Shown here: positions 36,446 to 44,428 of the stretch, piece by piece
How positions within the stretch are numbered: the first letter of the stretch is position 1
How the letters are laid out: each line of letters opens with the position of its first letter
From: Reyranella massiliensis 521
GTDB taxonomy: Bacteria > Pseudomonadota > Alphaproteobacteria > Reyranellales > Reyranellaceae
Direction: 5' to 3'
NCBI RefSeq assembly: GCF_000312425.1
Contig: NZ_HE997181.1
Span: 1,517,486-1,581,485 of the forward strand
DNA length: 64,000 bases
Notes under the pieces: model-generated
Seen by the model: only the letters and a program-made list of their open reading frames with translations
Databases searched by the model: none
Told to the model about the DNA's origin: nothing
Position numbers and translations under genes: made by a program

Positions 36446-37582
36446 TCAGCTGTGAGTCGCTAGCCATCGACGAGCGCCCAGGAGCGACTGATTGATGACC
36501 TGGTGCATGTCCAGATACTGGTAAAGTCCACAACGGCCGATGAAGGTGATCTGTGGTGTCTCCTCGGCAAGCTTTGCGTACTGTTCGTAGGCCTTCTGGA
36601 AACGGCCATCGCTGGTGCGGACCGGATAGTAGCGCTCGAAATTGTTGTCCCTGTAGTCGCAGGGCTCCTCGCGGGTGTGAGGGCCGATGGGGCGCCCATT
36701 GTCGTGATGCGGCAGCAGGTGCCAGGCCGTCTCGCGGGTCCAGCGGCTGCTGTCGGTGTAGTTGGTGACGGTCCAGCCCATCCCTGGCTGCTTCGCCTTT
36801 GTGATGTGTTCGAAGCGGATGGAGCGATAGGGCAGGGGGCCGAAGCATTCCGAGTAATATTCGTCGATCGGCACGCTGAGAAAGGCGGCATCGTAGTCCC
36901 GTTCGAGGCCGCGGCTGAAAGCATGGCCAAGTCCGATCTCGATGTTGGGATGGTCGAGAAGTCGGTCGAAGATCGCGGTGTAGCCATGGCGCGGCATGAG
37001 CTGGAAGCGGTCGTCGGGAAAGTAACGATCCTCGTCGTCGAAGCGGAGCGGCAAACGCTTCACGACGCCGGCGTCGAGTTCTTCGAGATCGAGGGCCCAC
37101 ATCTTCTTCGTGTAGGGGCGGAAGAACAGGTCCGTCAGTTCCTTGCCGATTTGGCTGTTCAGGTAGTCGGCGGCATGTGCCGGGTGCTCGATCTTTTCCG
37201 AGACACGGGCCAGAAGGGACCGCGCGGCATCGGCATCGGGAAGATCCACACCGAACACGATCTCCAAAGTACGCCGGTTGATCGGCAGCGGGGCGGTCGA
37301 CCCCGACGGCAGCAATGCCCGCACGCGATGATCGTACCGTACCCAATCGCCCCAGCGACGGAGCCAGCGGACAACCTCCTCGTTGTTAGTGTGGAAGAGA
37401 TGCGGTCCGTAGCGATGGATGCGCGTGCCGCTCTGATCGACGAAGTCGTAGGCATTGCCGCCGACGTGATCGCGTTTGTCCAGGAGGGTGACGGCGTGTC
37501 CCGCTTCGGCGAGGTTGCGAGCATAGGTCGCCCCTGCAAAGCCGGCCCCGACGACAAGAATCCGCTGTCTGCTCATCGGCAT
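36446..37582 (-). CDS. glf: UDP-galactopyranose mutase
   Basis: 378 residues. VGAGFAGATYARNLAEAGHAVTLLDKRDHVGGNAYDF is the FAD-binding N-terminus, YGPHLFHTNNEEVVRWL the hallmark of Glf, and FFRPYTKKMWALDLEELDAGVVKRLPLR matches the substrate-binding region. The flavoenzyme interconverts UDP-galactopyranose and UDP-galactofuranose in the cytoplasm. It indicates galactofuranose in the polymer, and one of the local transferases should be a galactofuranosyltransferase. It lies 16 bp downstream of the GT14 gene on the same strand. Confidence 0.97.
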   Translation of the reverse strand: MPMSRQRILVVGAGFAGATYARNLAEAGHAVTLLDKRDHVGGNAYDFVDQSGTRIHRYGPHLFHTNNEEVVRWLRRWGDWVRYDHRVRALLPSGSTAPLPINRRTLEIVFGVDLPDADAARSLLARVSEKIEHPAHAADYLNSQIGKELTDLFFRPYTKKMWALDLEELDAGVVKRLPLRFDDEDRYFPDDRFQLMPRHGYTAIFDRLLDHPNIEIGLGHAFSRGLERDYDAAFLSVPIDEYYSECFGPLPYRSIRFEHITKAKQPGMGWTVTNYTDSSRWTRETAWHLLPHHDNGRPIGPHTREEPCDYRDNNFERYYPVRTSDGRFQKAYEQYAKLAEETPQITFIGRCGLYQYLDMHQVINQSLLGARRWLATHS

Positions 37583-37598
37583 GAAGCCTTCGGCTCTA

Positions 37599-38522
37599 TC
37601 ATCTGAGTCCCAGCATGCGGTCGATCTCGGCGATCACTCCGGCTGATCCGTCGGGCGAAAACTTGCGGGCGAAATGCGACCGGAGCTCGACGATCCTAGG
37701 AAGGTCTTCCGACTCGATCGTCCGAGGGTGGGAAATCTGGCCAAGCCAGTTCGTATACCGCTTATTGTCCTTGCAGATCCTGAGCCCTGGCTGGTTAGCG
37801 AGGATAGTGTGCTGCACGGCTTCTTCGGGGCACAATCGTCCCCTGAAGTGATCGAAGGTTCGCTGATGCTTCTCCGCTGCGGTCATCAGTATGTCCGCGA
37901 CCTTGCCATTGCCGGTGAACCAGAAATCGCCGGCGTAGCACTGCCAGGTCGGTGAGAAGGGTTGGAAAGGGCTGAGGAGGAGCCTGTTGCGGATGATGAT
38001 CTGCCGGTGCGTGTAGGTCAGGCGCTTGGTGAGGGAGGGGTAACGGAACTCTTTCGATATGTAGCGGTCGTACGCCATGCGCCGCCATGCCACCGGATGG
38101 GTACCCATGCAGCTGTGCGGCGGGTTCTCGATCGGCGCCGGCTTCAGTTCGGCAAGCTGGTAGTCGAGATAGAGGTCGAAGGGACTTCCGCGCAACTCCG
38201 AGATGACGTCATCGCTCGGCATTACGGGATAGTCGGCCGCGCTGAGGAGGGTGAACCACTCCGGCGAGCCGCGCCGGTACAGCAGCTTCAATGCCGCCAG
38301 TACAGCGTATATGCAGGCGACGTCGGACCACTTCGTTTTGATGCTGGGCTGTACGAAGCCGACATTGTCCGGGAACCGGGTCGTATCGGCCGTCGACTGC
38401 GAAAAGTCGTGATGGATCGCGATGGCGGGGTGGTCGTAGAGGCGGTTCAGGGTGGCGACCAGTCGCTCGAGTTGGTCCGGAGCGGCATGCGAAAGAATGA
38501 GGAATCCGAGAGGGGGCGGCAT
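37599..38522 (-). CDS. Core-2/I-branching beta-1,6-N-acetylglucosaminyltransferase-like protein (GT14)
   Basis: 307 residues. LGFLILSHAAPDQLERLVATLNRLYDHPAIAIHHD, the SIKTKWSDVACIYAVLAALKLLY segment and WFTLLSAADYPVMPSDDV are the conserved GT14 blocks known from animal branching enzymes and their bacterial relatives. It would be cytoplasmic here. Position just before glf on the minus strand implies joint expression. Donor is unproven; bacterial GT14 proteins are largely uncharacterised. Confidence 0.88.
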   Translation of the reverse strand: MPPPLGFLILSHAAPDQLERLVATLNRLYDHPAIAIHHDFSQSTADTTRFPDNVGFVQPSIKTKWSDVACIYAVLAALKLLYRRGSPEWFTLLSAADYPVMPSDDVISELRGSPFDLYLDYQLAELKPAPIENPPHSCMGTHPVAWRRMAYDRYISKEFRYPSLTKRLTYTHRQIIIRNRLLLSPFQPFSPTWQCYAGDFWFTGNGKVADILMTAAEKHQRTFDHFRGRLCPEEAVQHTILANQPGLRICKDNKRYTNWLGQISHPRTIESEDLPRIVELRSHFARKFSPDGSAGVIAEIDRMLGLR

Positions 38523-38528
38523 GAACGC

Positions 38529-38780
38529 CTATGGGCTCCGTGCCTTAACGAAGAATCGCGATTCTTCCTTGCGTCTATGGAGCAACCGCAAACCAGCGTC
38601 CTTCAGGCGTTCCCCGATCCTGGCCTGAACGGTAGCGAGCGGCCCAGAAGCTGGAAAGAAAATTCTATCCAGGTGGCGGGCTTGGCCAAGGCGGCGTGTA
38701 CAGACCTCACTCCTCGGAAGCCTTACGGTCCAATCGGTAGACGTCGCACAAGCCGTAGCCAATAGTGCGGGCGTTCCCAT
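38529..38780 (-). CDS. Possible small or remnant ORF upstream of the GT14 gene
   Basis: 83 residues, same strand as the GT14 gene and ending 7 bp before its start. No family recognised. The last ~25 residues (KDAGLRLLHRRKEESRFFVK) resemble the C-terminal end of some class I methyltransferases, so it could be a decayed remnant. No strong ribosome site. It accounts for most of the otherwise gene-free 38523-38792 segment. Confidence 0.25.
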   Translation of the reverse strand: MGTPALLATACATSTDWTVRLPRSEVCTRRLGQARHLDRIFFPASGPLATVQARIGERLKDAGLRLLHRRKEESRFFVKARSP

Positions 38781-38792
38781 CGAAAGACAGTC

Positions 38793-40013
38793 ATGACCAG
38801 TTCTGTTGCGTCCTTCCTAGACTACCGCGTCGTCAGCTATCCGGTCCGCGTCTACAGCGGACAAGGAGCGCTGGAGAGCCTGCCTGCCGAGGTGGGGCGC
38901 CATCGCGCCAAGCGCGCTTTCGTCGTCTGCGGCCGGTCGGTATCGCGCAACACGCCGCTCGTGGCCCATATTCGCGAGCTGTTGGGCGAGCGGTTCGCCG
39001 GTCTCTACGACGAGATGGGCAAGGACTCGCCCATCGAAGATGTGATGGCCGCCGCCGACAAGGCCCGGGCGGCGGAGGCAGATCTTCTGATCGCCGTCGG
39101 CGCTGGCAGCGTGCTCCAGGGCACACGGGTGGTCGCCATTCTGCTGGCCGAGAAGGAGCCTGTCGAACAACTGATCACGCAGTATCCGCCGGGGCGGCCT
39201 GCGATCAGCCCCAAGCTGATGGCGCCCAAGTTGCCGATCATCAACGTCCTCACCGTGGGCTCGTCGGCGCAGAACCGCGCTGGCTCGGCGGTGAAGTCGG
39301 AGAAGCTGGGTCGCCGCATGGAGTTCTTCGATCCCAAGACGCGGCCGGTGGCGCTGTTCTGGGACAACGACGCGCTGCTCACGGCGCCGACCTCAATGGT
39401 GTGCGCCAGTGGCGGCGCGATCTATTGGCGTGCGATCATGAACATGGGCTACACGCAGGCCGCGCCGCTGGCCGACTTTGCCCGGCGGCAGGCCTTCGAG
39501 CTGATGAGCCGGGCCTTGCCGCGTCTCGGCGATCCGCACGACGTGGCGGCGCGCAACGATCTTTGCCTCGCGACCTTCCTGCAGAATCGTGAGGTCGACG
39601 ATGGCGGGGCGCCGGTTCGGCATTGGGTCAGCCGCGTCGTCTATGCCTTTGCGTCGAGCCTGTTCAATCTCCACGGCCATGTCTCGCAGGGCGCGGCGCA
39701 TTGCGCCCTGACGCCGACAGTCATGCGTCGGCTGGGCAATCGCGACCCGCAGGAGATGTGTGCGATCGCTCGCGCGCTGGGCGTCTGGAAAGAGGGCGAT
39801 CCGGTCGCCGATGCGCCCTCCCGTGCGGCCGACCAGCTGGAGAAGGTGTTCGCCTCGATCGGCATGCCGATCAATCTCGCGCCCCTGGACGTTCCGCAGT
39901 CCAGCATCGACGCGATCCTCGAACCGTCGCTGACGAACTTCAATGCCGATCCCAAGCAGGAGTTCGTGAAGGAGAGGGATCTTCTGCGCGAGGTGCTGAA
40001 GGCGGCGTGGTGA
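38793..40013 (+). CDS. Divergent iron-containing alcohol dehydrogenase family protein
   Basis: 406 residues. The group III ADH fold is suggested by YSGQGALESLPAEV, the glycine-rich AVGAGSVLQGTR (usual GGGSxxD) and the C-terminal HGHVSQGAAHCALTPTVMR with two to three histidines. However, the block that normally carries the Asp and His iron ligands (DAxxH) reads GAIYW, and the TxxTGSE block reads LTVGSSAQNR. Either this is a subfamily with a changed metal site and coenzyme mode, or it is not an oxidoreductase. It lies outside the polysaccharide operon. Family moderately secure; activity uncertain. Confidence 0.75.
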   Translation: MTSSVASFLDYRVVSYPVRVYSGQGALESLPAEVGRHRAKRAFVVCGRSVSRNTPLVAHIRELLGERFAGLYDEMGKDSPIEDVMAAADKARAAEADLLIAVGAGSVLQGTRVVAILLAEKEPVEQLITQYPPGRPAISPKLMAPKLPIINVLTVGSSAQNRAGSAVKSEKLGRRMEFFDPKTRPVALFWDNDALLTAPTSMVCASGGAIYWRAIMNMGYTQAAPLADFARRQAFELMSRALPRLGDPHDVAARNDLCLATFLQNREVDDGGAPVRHWVSRVVYAFASSLFNLHGHVSQGAAHCALTPTVMRRLGNRDPQEMCAIARALGVWKEGDPVADAPSRAADQLEKVFASIGMPINLAPLDVPQSSIDAILEPSLTNFNADPKQEFVKERDLLREVLKAAW

Positions 40014-40087
40014 GCACACGCGCAAACTCTCGACAGGAGGTCCGACCCGGAGGACGATAGACTTCCACGTGCGTTACGGAGGTCACC

Positions 40088-40498
40088 ATGCGTAAGGCAA
40101 TGATCGACGATCGCCTGAACCGGCGCCGGCTCCTGTGGGCTGCCCTGGGAAGCGCCGTCGCCGGAGCGAGTTTGCCGGCAATGGCCCATCATGGATGGTC
40201 TTGGGCCGAGGAGCAGCAGACGGAACTTAAGGGGACGATCCAGTCCATTTCCATGGCGCCGCCGCATCCGTCTTTGCAGATGGTCGCGGCAGATGGCGTC
40301 CTCTGGCAGGTCGATCTCGGCAATCCCAACCAGACGGCGCGGTCGGGGTTCACGGCCACTTCTGCCAAGCCGGGCGACGCCATCGTCGTTCTCGGCAATC
40401 GCCACCTCGACAAGACGAAGATGCAGTTCAAGGCGGTTCGCATCACGATCGCCGGCAAGAACTACGACATGTATCCCGAACGGATCCGTACCAACTGA
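40088..40498 (+). CDS. Exported DUF6152-type protein with twin-arginine signal
   Basis: 136 residues. An N-terminal RRRLLWAALGSAVAGASLPAMA is a twin-arginine-like signal peptide, followed at once by AHHGWSW, the HHG-W start typical of DUF6152 small periplasmic proteins. The mature ~105 residues form a beta-rich domain (TELKGTIQSISM, GDAIVVLGNRH). Function unknown. It is 14 bp before a small membrane protein gene, with which this type of protein is often paired. Confidence 0.75.
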   Translation: MRKAMIDDRLNRRRLLWAALGSAVAGASLPAMAHHGWSWAEEQQTELKGTIQSISMAPPHPSLQMVAADGVLWQVDLGNPNQTARSGFTATSAKPGDAIVVLGNRHLDKTKMQFKAVRITIAGKNYDMYPERIRTN

Positions 40499-40512
40499 GT
40501 CCCGTTTCGCCG

Positions 40513-40983
40513 ATGCAGCTCGCGGAATGGATCGCTACCTGGCCGGGCGCCGTCCTGTTGCACCGCTCCGGTGTCGCCTATCTGCTGGTGAACGCCGTCC
40601 ATATTCTCGGTGTGGGGCTGATCCTGGGCGCCATTCTCCCGCTCGACATGCGCCTGCTGGGCTTCTTCCGCAGTGTGCCGCTCGCCGCGATCGGCCCGTT
40701 CCTCGTGCGGGTCGCAGCGAGCGGAGTCGGTTTGGCGATCCTCACGGGCCTTTGGCTCTTTTCGGTGAAACCTGTCGAATATCTCGGCAATCCGGCCTTT
40801 CTCTGGAAGATCGTCTTTCTGCTTTTGGCGCTGATGAATGTCGTGCTGCAGCACCGCAGCCGGCATTACCAGAACGCCTTGGCGAGCGGCGCCGTTCGCC
40901 CGAGTGTTCGTGTCATGGCCGGGTGCTCGGCAGCCCTGTGGCTGACCGTCCTGGTGGCCGGGCGCTGGATAGGGTTCATCTAG
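40513..40983 (+). CDS. Small four-helix membrane protein of unknown function
   Basis: 156 residues, four predicted membrane helices ([68 protein letters not shown]). The [22 protein letters not shown] region, with a His in the first helix, resembles DUF6644/DUF2214-type proteins found beside DUF6152. A haem or metal role for that His is speculation. Its stop region overlaps the 3' end of the convergent gamma-synthase gene by 8 bp. Confidence 0.7.
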   Translation: MQLAEWIATWPGAVLLHRSGVAYLLVNAVHILGVGLILGAILPLDMRLLGFFRSVPLAAIGPFLVRVAASGVGLAILTGLWLFSVKPVEYLGNPAFLWKIVFLLLALMNVVLQHRSRHYQNALASGAVRPSVRVMAGCSAALWLTVLVAGRWIGFI

Positions 40984-42271
40984 GGCTTGCCGTCGCGGCC
41001 AGCGCCTGTGTGAGATCGGCAATCAGATCGTCGGGATGCTCGATGCCGACCGACAGACGTATCGTCGTATCCAGAACGCCGATGCGGGCCCGCACATCGG
41101 CCGGCACGCCGGAATGCGTCATGGCGGCGGGATGGCTGGCGAGCGACTCGGTGCCGCCGAGGCTGACGGCCAGCTTGAAGATCTGCAGGGCATTGAGGAA
41201 GGCAAAGGCCTGCTTCTCTCCCCCCTTTATGTCGAACGAGAAGGTGGAGCCCGCGCCGGTGCATTGCCGGGCGAACACGGCCTGTGCGGCCGAGCCCTTC
41301 TCGAGAAACTCCAGGTAGTGGACCTTGGCGACCTTGGGATGATCGCGGAGATATTCGGCGACGAGCCTTGCGTTGGAGTTGGCGCGCTCCATTCGCAGCC
41401 CGAGCGTCTCCAGCGAGCGCCCCAGCATCCAGCAGGAATGCGGATCGAGCTGCGTACCCAGGCTGCCGCGCAAGGCCTTGATCGGCCCGATGATCGCCTT
41501 GGAGCCCAGCGTAGCGCCGGCGATGAGGTCCGAATGGCCGCCGACATACTTGGTCAGCGAGTAGACCGAGACGTCGGCGCCGTGGGCGAGGGGACGCTGG
41601 AACACCGGGCCGAGCAGGGTGTTGTCGCAGACCAGAACGGGCCGAAAACCCTGGGCGGCGTCGATCTCGTCGGCGATTTTCCGCAGGAGCTTGATGTCGA
41701 CCAGCGTGTTGGTCGGATTGGCCGGAGTCTCGGTCATGATGACCGATATGCGCCCCTTGCCACGTGCCTCTTGCGCGGCGGCGCGGACAGCGGATTCGCT
41801 CACGCCGTCGACGAAGCCGACGGCGTGGATGCCGAAGTCCGCCATTGTCCGCGACAGAAGCGTCTCCGTCCCGCCGTAGAGCGGTTGCGAATGCAGGATG
41901 ACATCGCCGGGGCGGGCGAAAGCGAGGATCGTCGTGGAGATCGCCGACATGCCGGAGGAAAACAGGACGCAGGATTCCGCCCCCTCGTAGACCGCGAGCC
42001 TGTCCTCGACGATCTCGCTGTTGGGATGGTTGAAGCGGGAATAGACGAGACCGGCCGAACTGCCCTTCGGTGGCTGTTTGCGTCCCGACGCGTAGTCGAA
42101 GAAGTCGCGGCCTTCTTCAGCCGAACTGAAAACGAAGGTCGAGGTGAGGAAGACAGGCGGCTTCACCGCACCCTCAGACAGGACCGGATCGTAGCCATAG
42201 CTCAGCATCAGGGTCTCGGGCTTCAGGGCATGGTTGCCGATATGCGTCTTGGACGGGCGCGGAGCGGTCAT
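40976..42271 (-). CDS. Cystathionine gamma-synthase family PLP enzyme
   Basis: 431 residues from ATG 42271, preceded by AGGAG (a GTG 15 bp upstream is less likely). [37 protein letters not shown] is the PLP-phosphate region, and [20 protein letters not shown] contains the PLP lysine (TK in [11 protein letters not shown]). [18 protein letters not shown] closes the active site. The group includes cystathionine gamma-synthases, O-acyl-homoserine sulfhydrylases and methionine gamma-lyases; the exact reaction is not resolved. It is the last chromosomal gene before the prophage. Confidence 0.92.
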   Translation of the reverse strand: MTAPRPSKTHIGNHALKPETLMLSYGYDPVLSEGAVKPPVFLTSTFVFSSAEEGRDFFDYASGRKQPPKGSSAGLVYSRFNHPNSEIVEDRLAVYEGAESCVLFSSGMSAISTTILAFARPGDVILHSQPLYGGTETLLSRTMADFGIHAVGFVDGVSESAVRAAAQEARGKGRISVIMTETPANPTNTLVDIKLLRKIADEIDAAQGFRPVLVCDNTLLGPVFQRPLAHGADVSVYSLTKYVGGHSDLIAGATLGSKAIIGPIKALRGSLGTQLDPHSCWMLGRSLETLGLRMERANSNARLVAEYLRDHPKVAKVHYLEFLEKGSAAQAVFARQCTGAGSTFSFDIKGGEKQAFAFLNALQIFKLAVSLGGTESLASHPAAMTHSGVPADVRARIGVLDTTIRLSVGIEHPDDLIADLTQALAATASPR

Positions 42272-42431
42272 GGTGTCTCCTGTCACAGGGGCGGCTAGGG
42301 CCCGCTAGCTTGGGCCGGGCGGCCCATTCGCGCGAGGGCTAACGAACGCAGCGGCGCGTTGCCACGACGAAGCGCCCCGATGGGACTCAGGGGACGAAAA
42401 CGCGAAATTTTCAGAAGAAGCGCGCGAAAAT

Positions 42432-42448
42432 TGGCTGGGGGACCAGGA
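42432..42448 (-). other. Probable prophage attachment core: 3' end of a tRNA-Gln gene
   Basis: Reverse complement TCCTGGTCCCCCAGCCA reads as the T-stem strand CCTGG, acceptor strand TCCCCCA, discriminator G and encoded CCA of a glutamine tRNA. The rest of a tRNA is absent, as expected at the end of a prophage integrated in a tRNA 3' end; the complete tRNA should be at the other end. Confidence 0.55.
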
Positions 42449-42472
42449 GCCCAGTTCTAGAACATCCAAAAC

Positions 42473-42498
42473 GTTGAAGGGCCTAAAAGCCCTTGAAC
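42473..42498. promoter_or_regulatory. Hairpin between attachment core and integrase
   Basis: AAGGGC, loop CTAAAA, GCCCTT, extended by GTT/AAC beyond one mismatch. It may be an integrase arm site or a terminator reading leftward; no T-tract distinguishes these. Confidence 0.35.
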
Positions 42499-42521
42499 AC
42501 AGGCTTTTACCGACTCACTTT

Positions 42522-42555
42522 CCGTAGAACATTTGGCGAGAAAGGCGTTCTACGG
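42522..42555. promoter_or_regulatory. 9-bp inverted repeat overlapping the integrase start codon
   Basis: CCGTAGAAC at 42522-42530 and GTTCTACGG at 42547-42555, perfect complements. The 3' arm ends on the first base of the GTG start, and the loop contains the GAGAAAGG ribosome site. It could be a dimeric operator or an RNA hairpin limiting integrase translation. Confidence 0.5.
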
Positions 42556-44045
42556 TGGCTCGGACGGAATATCACAAGAGGCGGGTGCCCTCGGAAATTC
42601 AGGGGATCGTGATCGACGGGATCAAGTTGACCCAGCATCTCTACATTCCGCTCCGCGACGGTATGACCCCGACCAAGGCGAGGGCCTACTCCGAGGATTT
42701 GATCGTCCGGGCCCGCCAGAGGGTCAACTACAGGGTGACCGAGGCCGACGCATGGGAGCTGGCCACAGCTATCTGCTCAGCCGCGTGGACGGCGAGTGAG
42801 GAGGATCGCCGGGACCCAGAGCTGTTCACCCCGGGGCTGGGCCCGGACGCCCGTGGGTGGCTCCGGAGGATGGACCGGACGTTCAGCTACGAGGATCAGG
42901 CCATCATCTCTCGCTGGGTCGAACGGGTCTATCAGCAGCGTGTTCGGGTCGAAGCGGCCCAGAGCCTGATCAAGCTGGACGACCCGGAGGCCCTGATCGG
43001 GGAGGCCCGGATCAACCGTAGCCCCGCGCATAGTCCGGTCGAACTCGTGAAGTCCGTGAGGAAGGCAGCGAATCGGACGCCACTGCACTCCGAGGTCACC
43101 CGGGACTACTTCGGAGCCAAGGATCGCCCGGCCAACTATCGTCGGGCTCTGGAGCAGTTCCGGGAGCAGTGCGGCGATCTGGAGATCGGCGAGTACACAC
43201 CAGACCACTGCTGGGCCTTCCGAAACTGGCTGAACGAGACCCTCGATGAGAAGAAGGGCGAGCCTCTAGCCGGTCAGACCAAGAACAACAAAATGTCAGC
43301 GGTCTCTTCGGTGTTCGGCTTTGCCATCGAGCAGAGGCATCGGAATGACAACCCGATGCGAGACGTGAAGCTGTACCCGAAGGGGGAGAATCGGAAGAAG
43401 AAGCGTCGCCTCTACACCAAGGAGGAACTCACCGCCTTGTTCGTGGATGGTCAGCGCGAAGCCGAGTGGCAGTACTGGGCTCCTCTGTTGGGCATCTATG
43501 CGGGCGTCAGACTTCGTGAGGCGATCCAGCTTCGTCCGACTGACATCAGCCATGAGTTCGGCGTGTGGCATCTCCTGATCCATCCGGGTCGGGGCCAGCG
43601 CGTGAAGGGCGGACAGAGCAGGGTCGTGCCGATCCACAGGGAGCTGATCCGTCTCGGACTGATCGACCTGCACAAGCGAGCCATCAAGGAAAAGCGCGAT
43701 TGGCTATTCCGGGATGTCCCTCTGGTGGAGGAGCCGGGCAAGCGCTTCCATGCTCCCGATGTCGAGAAGCTCATGGTTCCGAGCACGAACGCAGCCACCC
43801 AGTGGTTCGGGCGGTACTGCGATGACTGCAAGGTCTCGGACGTGAATGTGGATTTCCACGCCTTGCGAGGAACCTTCATCACGTACGGTTCCCAGCAAGG
43901 TCACGACCTCAGCCTGAGAATGGAGCTGGCTGGGCACAGCAAAGGCTCCAGCGTTCACCAGACCTACATCTATGCAGGCGCTTCGCTGAAGAAGCTGAAG
44001 AAGGAGATCGACGCGATCCGCTACCCGATCCGCATTTCTGGCTGA
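42555..44045 (+). CDS. Phage integrase (tyrosine recombinase)
   Basis: 496 residues, GTG start at 42555 with AAAGG upstream. The long N-terminal ~170 residues contain no recognised motif; a core-binding SAM-like domain (residues ~180-270) is followed by the catalytic domain. Catalytic residues: Arg319 in GVRLREA, His435 and Arg438 in HALRGTF, His461 in LAGHSKG and Tyr471 in HQTYIYA, the full RHRH-Y set, so it should be active. It integrates and excises the prophage at the adjacent tRNA-Gln core. Its start lies in an inverted repeat, suggesting control. Confidence 0.95.
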   Translation: MARTEYHKRRVPSEIQGIVIDGIKLTQHLYIPLRDGMTPTKARAYSEDLIVRARQRVNYRVTEADAWELATAICSAAWTASEEDRRDPELFTPGLGPDARGWLRRMDRTFSYEDQAIISRWVERVYQQRVRVEAAQSLIKLDDPEALIGEARINRSPAHSPVELVKSVRKAANRTPLHSEVTRDYFGAKDRPANYRRALEQFREQCGDLEIGEYTPDHCWAFRNWLNETLDEKKGEPLAGQTKNNKMSAVSSVFGFAIEQRHRNDNPMRDVKLYPKGENRKKKRRLYTKEELTALFVDGQREAEWQYWAPLLGIYAGVRLREAIQLRPTDISHEFGVWHLLIHPGRGQRVKGGQSRVVPIHRELIRLGLIDLHKRAIKEKRDWLFRDVPLVEEPGKRFHAPDVEKLMVPSTNAATQWFGRYCDDCKVSDVNVDFHALRGTFITYGSQQGHDLSLRMELAGHSKGSSVHQTYIYAGASLKKLKKEIDAIRYPIRISG

Positions 44046-44065
44046 CCAGAGGGTCGGGACTTCAT

Positions 44066-44176
44066 TCATCCCGGACTGCAGGAGATCGCCTGCAAAGCCA
44101 GAATGCCGAACGCTATCAGGCGATTGAGCTGAGCCCAGCTCAGCTGAATATCGAATTTGAACGAGAGTTTGATCAT
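44066..44176 (-). CDS. Possible 36-residue small protein
   Basis: ATG at 44176 with GGAAGGA about 10 bases upstream; 36 codons to a TGA. The N-terminal third is beta-like (IKLSFKFDIQLSW), the rest hydrophobic (LNRLIAFGILALQAI). Too short to judge by codon use; supported only by its ribosome site and by resemblance in plan to the ORFs at 48395-48502 and 48649-48726. Confidence 0.3.
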   Translation of the reverse strand: MIKLSFKFDIQLSWAQLNRLIAFGILALQAISCSPG

Positions 44177-44317
44177 CAAAAAGGGTCCTTCCGGCGCATT
44201 TCCCCACATCCAGAATCGGGATGATCCTGAAGTTTCGTCTTCCTAAGAGGTGGGCCGGATGACTCCCCGCTCCCGCGGAGGGGGTTGGCTTTTTGAGCAC
44301 GTCTATAATACTGCAAA

Positions 44318-44403
44318 GGTTGTGGATTGTCAGAGGCACAACCCGGTTGCCTTGTGAATAGGTTGCCTTGTGGCTGATCGCACCACTCCATTTCGAGTAT
44401 AAT
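44318..44403 (+). promoter_or_regulatory. Operator-like array and promoter upstream of the SSB-tail protein
   Basis: Inverted repeat GGTTGTG (44318-44324) / CACAACC (44337-44343); direct repeats GGTTGCCTTGTG at 44345-44356 and 44361-44372; a consensus -10 TATAAT at 44398-44403. The 16-bp repeat period suggests a regulator binding side by side; the -35 is not obvious, as in activator-dependent promoters. Confidence 0.5.
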
Positions 44404-44428
44404 GCGGCTGAATCACTCAGCGGACGCC

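Larger units (their letters stand above)
44046..44428. other. Gene-poor regulatory interval after integrase
   Basis: 383 bp. It holds a possible 36-codon minus-strand ORF (44066-44176) and, to its right, an inverted repeat, two 12-bp direct repeats and two TATAAT hexamers (44304-44309 and 44398-44403). No other gene is seen. Confidence 0.5.

Noticed and set aside
42290..42430. A complete tRNA gene at the prophage left end
   Set aside because: Only the 3' 17 bases of a tRNA-Gln fit; no anticodon arm or D arm was found on either strand.
44264..44295. Possible terminator (CCCC...GGGGG followed by TTTTT) after the integrase
   Set aside because: The stem does not pair beyond four bases with an unpaired G-rich centre, so it was not listed.
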